In this document: positions 60,861 through 64,000 of the stretch, piece after piece
How positions within the stretch are numbered: position 1 is the stretch's first letter
Layout of the letters: the number at the start of each line of letters is the position of its first letter
Assembly (NCBI RefSeq): GCF_041821045.1
Contig: NZ_JBGUAW010000011.1
Span: forward strand, 90,731 to 154,730
Reading direction: 5' to 3'
Source of the DNA: Thiohalorhabdus sp. Cl-TMA
GTDB taxonomy: Bacteria; Pseudomonadota; Gammaproteobacteria; Thiohalorhabdales; Thiohalorhabdaceae
DNA: 64,000 nt
The notes under the pieces: model-generated
Told to the model about the DNA's origin: nothing
The model's input: only the letters and a program-made list of their open reading frames with translations
The model's database searches: none
Program-made: the position numbers and the translations under genes

Positions 60861-61427
60861 ATGACCACCAATACCGTAGTAAACGGCGTCGATGTCGACC
60901 AACTGGTGGAAACCGTGGGCGCCATCCAGGCCGAGCCGGAGATAGCGAATTTCCGCTTCCGGGCACACAACGAATGGATCAACGGCGGCCATTCCAAGAC
61001 CACCATCCAGTCCTTCTACGGCGCCGGGCAAGAGGACGAGTCGCGGAACGAGCCCATCGTGCTGGAATCCGATGAGCCGCCCGTGCTCCTGGGAGAAGGC
61101 AAGGGGGCCAATGCCGTGGAGAGTGTGCTCCATGCCCTGGCCTCGTGCCTGAGCGTAGGCTTCGCCTACAACGCCGGCGCCAAGGGCACCCAGGTGGACG
61201 GGATGGAGATGGACCTGGAAGGGGACCTCGACCTGCACGGCTTCCTCGGGCTCTCCGAGGACACCCGGCCGGGCTACGACAACATTCGGGTAACCTGCAA
61301 GGTCAGCACCGACGCTTCGGAGGATCAGCTCGCCGAGCTGAGCGACCACGTGCAGAAGACCTCCCCCGTCCTGGACCTGCTCCGCAACCCGGTGCCCACC
61401 TCGGTCCACCTGGAGAAAATGGCCTGA
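60861..61427 (+). CDS. OsmC-family protein
   Basis: This 188-residue protein has the OsmC fold: a long first strand pair, then VLHALASCLSVGFAYNAGAK with the first active Cys, and a second Cys in NIRVTCKVSTDAS. OsmC/Ohr proteins reduce organic hydroperoxides; this member, with a 50-residue N-terminal extension, is of the YhfA/OsmC-like subgroup with unclear substrate. Start ATG 60861 follows AAGGGAG. Confidence 0.88.
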   Translation: MTTNTVVNGVDVDQLVETVGAIQAEPEIANFRFRAHNEWINGGHSKTTIQSFYGAGQEDESRNEPIVLESDEPPVLLGEGKGANAVESVLHALASCLSVGFAYNAGAKGTQVDGMEMDLEGDLDLHGFLGLSEDTRPGYDNIRVTCKVSTDASEDQLAELSDHVQKTSPVLDLLRNPVPTSVHLEKMA

Positions 61428-61460
61428 GCCGGGGAAGGCCCGCCCCCTGCAACCTAAAAA

Positions 61461-61494
61461 AGGACACCCACTTTCTATTCAAAGTGGGTGTCCT
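61461..61494 (-). terminator. GTGGGTGTCC repeat, copy b, acting as terminator
   Basis: AGGACACCCACTTT and AAAGTGGGTGTCCT are perfect 14-bp inverted arms around CTATTC. On the minus strand the hairpin is followed by TTTTTT, a complete intrinsic terminator right after the stop of the 61495 gene. The same arm recurs at 51500, 61760, 62519 and 63119. Confidence 0.8.
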
Positions 61495-61743
61495 CTAGGT
61501 CTTCTTCCTGGCCTTGTCGAACTTGGCCTGGATATCGGCCGCAATCACATCCCCCGCCCGCTCGCGCCAATCCACCCCGGCCAAGAACTCCGTCCAATCG
61601 TCCCCCGGCCCCAAACCGGCTTCCCGGGCCTCTTCCCAGGCGGACTCGCACAACTTATCTATCAGCTTGTCGCTGGCGTCGGCTCCGAGGCGATTCTCAA
61701 TCACCTCCCGAAGCTCGGCGCGGGACTGAATGATGCCGTTCAT
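61495..61743 (-). CDS. Hypothetical protein flanked by repeats
   Basis: This 82-residue acidic helical protein reads IIQSRAELREVIENRLGADA onward, with a C-terminal lysine tail. No family is recognised. Its TAG stop lies in the tail of the copy-b repeat and its start is 17 bases from copy c, so it looks like the cargo of a repeat-bounded unit. GGGGAAAGGTC precedes the ATG. Confidence 0.62.
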   Translation of the reverse strand: MNGIIQSRAELREVIENRLGADASDKLIDKLCESAWEEAREAGLGPGDDWTEFLAGVDWRERAGDVIAADIQAKFDKARKKT

Positions 61744-61759
61744 GACCTTTCCCCTGAAG

Positions 61760-61778
61760 AAGTGGGTGTCCCATAGGT
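61760..61778 (+). repeat. GTGGGTGTCC repeat arm, copy c
   Basis: AAGTGGGTGTCCCATAGGTT matches the right arm and tail of copy b. It lies between the 61495 gene and the PIN toxin gene. Confidence 0.7.
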
Positions 61779-61781
61779 TTA

Positions 61782-62189
61782 CTATTCCGGCCCCATGAGG
61801 AATTCCTCCGGGGTCATCACCTCGACCGGCGAACCCGGGAAGTCCTTCACATTCCGGGTCACGATGGCACCACACCCCTCCGCCTCGGCGGAGGCGGCAA
61901 CCACCGCGTCCTCGAAATCGGGCGAGCCCAGGGCCCGAGTCCGGAGGAGCTCCGCCCGTCCCACCGCCGCGACCGAAAAATAGCGCAGCAGCCAGTCCAC
62001 CACCCCCTCGGCCGCTTCCCGGTCCCTGTACCGGCCCACGATGTAATACAAGGTGGTAACCGCATGAGCAGGTAAAGCCGCGGTTGTCTTGCCGTGGATG
62101 ACCTCCTCCACCACCGCCGCCGAGGCGCGGTAATAGGGCTCGCGCTGCTGGATGACATCCAGCAGGACGTTGAGGTCGACCAGGATCAT
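61782..62189 (-). CDS. PIN-domain toxin
   Basis: This 135-residue PIN ribonuclease has Asp5 in MILVDLNVLLDVIQ, Asp in GSPDFEDAVVAASA and the late IVTRNVKDF, where the third acidic position is Asn-Val-Lys-Asp as in many PIN toxins. It is expected to cut structured RNA. The start overlaps the antitoxin stop by 4 bp. The gene ends four bases from repeat copy c. Confidence 0.86.
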   Translation of the reverse strand: MILVDLNVLLDVIQQREPYYRASAAVVEEVIHGKTTAALPAHAVTTLYYIVGRYRDREAAEGVVDWLLRYFSVAAVGRAELLRTRALGSPDFEDAVVAASAEAEGCGAIVTRNVKDFPGSPVEVMTPEEFLMGPE

Positions 62190-62431
62190 CCGCTGTGCTT
62201 TTCGTGGAGATGGCGCCGGTACTCCTCCTCCACGTCCACGTCCCCGGGCACCAGGCCGGTAATCGCCTCCAGCTCCGGAGAAGGCGAGCGCTCATCGGCC
62301 GCCCGCAGACGGCGCAGGTAGCGGTCGATGACCTCCGTGACCGTCAGACCGTGGGCCCGGGCGTAGGCCTTGGCGTATTCGACATCTTCACGGGGCAAGC
62401 GGACGGTGAGCTTAACGGTATCGGAGGGCAT
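62186..62431 (-). CDS. Antitoxin with ribbon-helix-helix front (DUF6364-like)
   Basis: This 81-residue protein reads TVKLTVRLPREDVEYAKAYA then RAHGLTVTEVIDRYLRRL, a CopG/RHH DNA-binding domain, followed by an acidic toxin-binding tail with LVPGDVDVEEEYRRHL. It is the partner of the PIN toxin. It probably also represses the pair. Confidence 0.82.
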   Translation of the reverse strand: MPSDTVKLTVRLPREDVEYAKAYARAHGLTVTEVIDRYLRRLRAADERSPSPELEAITGLVPGDVDVEEEYRRHLHEKHSG

Positions 62432-62487
62432 AGAGGCTCCAAGAGGTAGTACGGCTCAATTTCTCGGATTGTACGGCAAGGGGAAGG

Positions 62488-62694
62488 TTGCGCAATATGA
62501 AAGGAAAGGCGGAAACGACGTGGGTGTCCTTCAGGTTTGGCGAACGGGAACCAAGATTCCACGCCCTGGGTCGGACTGATGAAGGCCGTAGACTACACCT
62601 GCCCTTCACCCTCAGGGCCCAAGGCAGCCTGATCCGCGTTATTTCGGCCCGGGATATGCACCGAAAAGAGAGGGCCATTTATGAGCAAGCGTAA
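62488..62694 (+). pseudogene. 5'-truncated BrnT toxin joined to repeat sequence
   Basis: The last 50 codons (RFHALGRTDEGRRLHLPF to IRVISARDMHRKERAIYEQA) are the C-terminal half of a BrnT-type ribonuclease. The N-terminal half with the WDENKRR-type motif is missing; in its place lies repeat copy d. A frame from TTG 62488 runs through the repeat into the toxin end, so a 68-residue hybrid could be made, but it should lack activity. Confidence 0.68.
62519..62537 (+). repeat. GTGGGTGTCC repeat arm, copy d
   Basis: CGTGGGTGTCCTTCAGGTTT has the arm and the AGGTTT tail shared with copies b and c. It marks the point where BrnT homology begins. Confidence 0.7.
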
Positions 62695-62950
62695 GACTCC
62701 TCCCGAGTTCCAGACAGAGGCCGAAGAGCGGGCTTTTTGGGAGAGCCACGACTCCACGGACTACGTGGATTGGGAGCAGGCCCAGCCCGCCTCTTTCCCC
62801 AACCTGAAGCCCTCCACCAAGACCATCTCCCTTCGACTTCCGGAAGGGCTGCTGGAACGGATCAAGATCGAGGCCCATAAGCGGGATATGCCTTATCAAT
62901 CTCTGATCAAGGCTTGGCTCGCGGAAGACATAGAACGGACCCGGGACTGA
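62681..62950 (+). CDS. BrnA-type CopG antitoxin
   Basis: This 89-residue protein has the BrnA layout: an N-terminal toxin-binding part with PEFQTEAEERAFWESHDSTD, then a ribbon-helix-helix SLRLPEGLLERIKIEAHKRD and GLL..IKAWLAEDIERT. It starts 14 bases before the BrnT stop, with AGAGGG upstream. The antitoxin looks intact while its toxin is truncated. Confidence 0.82.
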   Translation: MSKRKTPPEFQTEAEERAFWESHDSTDYVDWEQAQPASFPNLKPSTKTISLRLPEGLLERIKIEAHKRDMPYQSLIKAWLAEDIERTRD

Positions 62951-62977
62951 TCCTCCCGCCCTGGGTACGGCCTCTCA

Positions 62978-63090
62978 TTACCTCTCTACCCGCCGTCCCT
63001 GCACCCACCGGTCAACCACCGGAATCACGATCAACGTCAGGATGGTCGCGGTCACCATTCCCCCACCCTGGGCACGGCGATGCGCTTCAT
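62978..63090 (-). pseudogene. 3' scrap of an RND pump gene
   Basis: On the minus strand one frame begins MKRIAVP and, after a one-base loss near the G-run, continues MVTATILTLIVIPVVDRWVQ to a stop. This is the last membrane helix of CusA/CzcA-like RND pumps. It differs from the intact pump at 43426-46533, so it derives from another one. It ends near repeat copy e. Confidence 0.7.
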
Positions 63091-63118
63091 CCCCTGCGAG
63101 CCTGGGCGGGGCAAACGG

Positions 63119-63137
63119 GGTGGGTGTCCTTTAGTTT
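63119..63137 (+). repeat. GTGGGTGTCC repeat arm, copy e
   Basis: GGTGGGTGTCCTTTAGTTTA matches copies b to d in arm and orientation. It lies between the RND scrap and the membrane protein gene. Confidence 0.65.
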
Positions 63138-63189
63138 ATACTCACGCTCCTGGAGGCGGCCGGGCTGATCTGAAGGCCGGGGCCGCCCG

Positions 63190-63645
63190 TCACCGGAACA
63201 CCCCCTCGGCCTCCCGCGCCCCGCAGAAGGCGCGCAGGAACAGCCCCGTGCCCAGCCCCCAGGCGCCGTTGACGGCCAAGCCCGTGACCAGGGCGCTGGC
63301 CCGGAAGCCCCCGGCCATGGCCATCCCCTTGAGGGGGAACACCACGAACCAGGCCACCAGGGTGGGGAAGATCGCCCCGAACAGGACGGCGACGATCCAG
63401 TAGCCCGCGCCCCGGGGGAACCAAACCTCGGCGGCGACGAAGATCAGGCCCCACACCCCGCCCCAGAATGCCAGCGACCAGATGGCCGGCACCCCGAAGG
63501 GCGCGGTGGGCTGCTGGGGAAAGGTGGTGGCGTCGATGTAGTGGATGCCGGTCAGCAGGGCCAGGATGCCCTGGTGGAACACCAGGGTGGCGACAAAGCC
63601 GGCGGCGAAGCCGCCCAGGTACCGCAGCGCGCCGTTGCCTTCCAT
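63190..63645 (-). CDS. Predicted membrane protein, function unknown
   Basis: This 151-residue protein has four membrane segments (about 7-30, 50-72, 82-103, 115-138) with a short loop containing HYIDATTFPQQPTAPFGVP between the first two. Such proteins occur widely in proteobacteria without known role. Start ATG 63645 follows GGAAGGGGGAG. Confidence 0.78.
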   Translation of the reverse strand: MEGNGALRYLGGFAAGFVATLVFHQGILALLTGIHYIDATTFPQQPTAPFGVPAIWSLAFWGGVWGLIFVAAEVWFPRGAGYWIVAVLFGAIFPTLVAWFVVFPLKGMAMAGGFRASALVTGLAVNGAWGLGTGLFLRAFCGAREAEGVFR

Positions 63646-63860
63646 GGGCTCCCCCTTCCGTGAGCGGAAAAAGAACGGGCCGGGGCGCGTCCCCGGCCCT
63701 CCCTCCAGGAGAACATACCGCGGGCGATTTTTGGGGCTGCGGCCGCCCGCCGCAACCTAGGCCGGGGTCGGCTGCACCGCCGGGAAGTAGGCGCTCAACT
63801 GGCGACCGTTCTTCTTAGCGTAGGACGTGGCAGCGTACCAGCATCTTCGCTAGCGGGGTT
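63646..63860. other. Gene-poor stretch with a possible gene fragment
   Basis: No full gene is seen. The minus strand from about 63845 to 63758 reads WYAATSYAKKNGRQLSAYFP and ends at TAG, closed upstream by another stop. It could be the tail of a lost gene, but no family is recognised. Confidence 0.35.
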
Positions 63861-64000
63861 GTGCGAGACTGAGCAGAACGGGGCTGACGCCCTTTACATT
63901 CCAGCTGCTTCCACGGTTGGTAACTGTAAGGACTCGGGTGATTGTCTCCCTCCCCGGAGCCTGATGTATTTTGAGGCGCGGTCGGTGATTGAATACCTAC
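63861..64000 (+). ncRNA. Structured sequence, possible 5' end of a group II intron (runs off window)
   Basis: It begins GTGCGAG, which fits the GUGYG start of group II introns, and then shows nested pairing: AGCAG with CTGCT enclosing GGGC/GCCC, and further GC-rich complementarity (CTCGGG with CCCGGAG). No coding frame fits. If correct, an intron-encoded reverse transcriptase should follow beyond base 64000. Other structured RNAs are possible. Confidence 0.3.

Noticed and set aside
61461..63137. Integron cassette array
   Set aside because: No attC core (RYYYAAC/GTTRRRY pairs) or integrase was seen; the repeats look REP-like.
1..64000. CRISPR arrays, rRNA genes and tRNA genes
   Set aside because: No regularly spaced direct repeats, rRNA blocks or cloverleaf-like sequences were found by eye.

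Overview
The window reads as GC-rich chromosomal DNA of a Gram-negative methylotrophic proteobacterium, probably a gammaproteobacterium (inferred from gene style, not proven). Its centrepiece is a methanol-oxidation operon at 1228-12069 on the + strand in the order mxaF-J-G-I-R-S-A-C-K-L-D plus a beta-propeller lipoprotein. MxaF is the calcium type, with Ala two residues after the catalytic Asp where lanthanide XoxF enzymes carry Asp. A near-consensus sigma-54 promoter (976-992) and a perfect 14-bp palindrome (885-898) lie upstream, suggesting RpoN-dependent methanol growth genes. No PQQ biosynthesis genes, mxaB/mxaH or rRNA/tRNA genes are visible. | Layout: 1-627, truncated dicarboxylate symporter and a small lipoprotein. 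885-12069, mxa operon. 12135-13022, small protein and HAD hydrolase. 13133-19632, an extracytoplasmic redox-type cluster (DUF1501 protein, large lipoprotein, TlpA thioredoxin, DUF4266 lipoprotein, DUF3570 outer-membrane protein) divergent from an ApbE flavin transferase. 19797-22908, AraC remnant, MFS pump with MarR regulator, lipoprotein. 22983-27045, aldehyde dehydrogenase and DUF779 partner, divergent from an AcoR-type sigma-54 activator. 27136-28698, OFA-family (oxalate/formate type) MFS carrier with its small subunit. 28699-29707 holds no recognisable gene. 29708-30872, a decayed zinc alcohol dehydrogenase. 30885-40564, assorted housekeeping and envelope genes plus two broken genes. 40621-46633, a TolC-HlyD-RND efflux operon bracketed by two copies of one inverted-repeat element. 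46754-47416, vapBC. 47582-51403, YbbAP-type ABC transporter divergent from TesA. 51609-53432, diguanylate cyclase. 53455-54351, a Doc toxin module with a decayed third gene. 54642-59686, PAS histidine kinase, a fused response regulator/thioredoxin-reductase-like protein, a frameshifted metallo-beta-lactamase-fold gene and a duplicated 3' scrap of the reductase. 59749-63645, small membrane proteins, OsmC, and a run of toxin-antitoxin genes and gene fragments interleaved with a GTGGGTGTCC repeat. 63861-64000, a structured sequence that could be the 5' end of a group II intron. | Working together: MxaFI oxidises methanol in the periplasm and passes electrons to cytochrome cL (MxaG), while MxaRSACKLD mature the enzyme. 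The NAD aldehyde dehydrogenase and the oxalate/formate-type carrier could serve related C1/C2 metabolism, but that link is inference. The right half is an accessory zone with repeats, toxin-antitoxin modules and at least eight broken genes; the nonsense and start-codon lesions are all GC-to-AT changes, as expected for genes drifting without selection.
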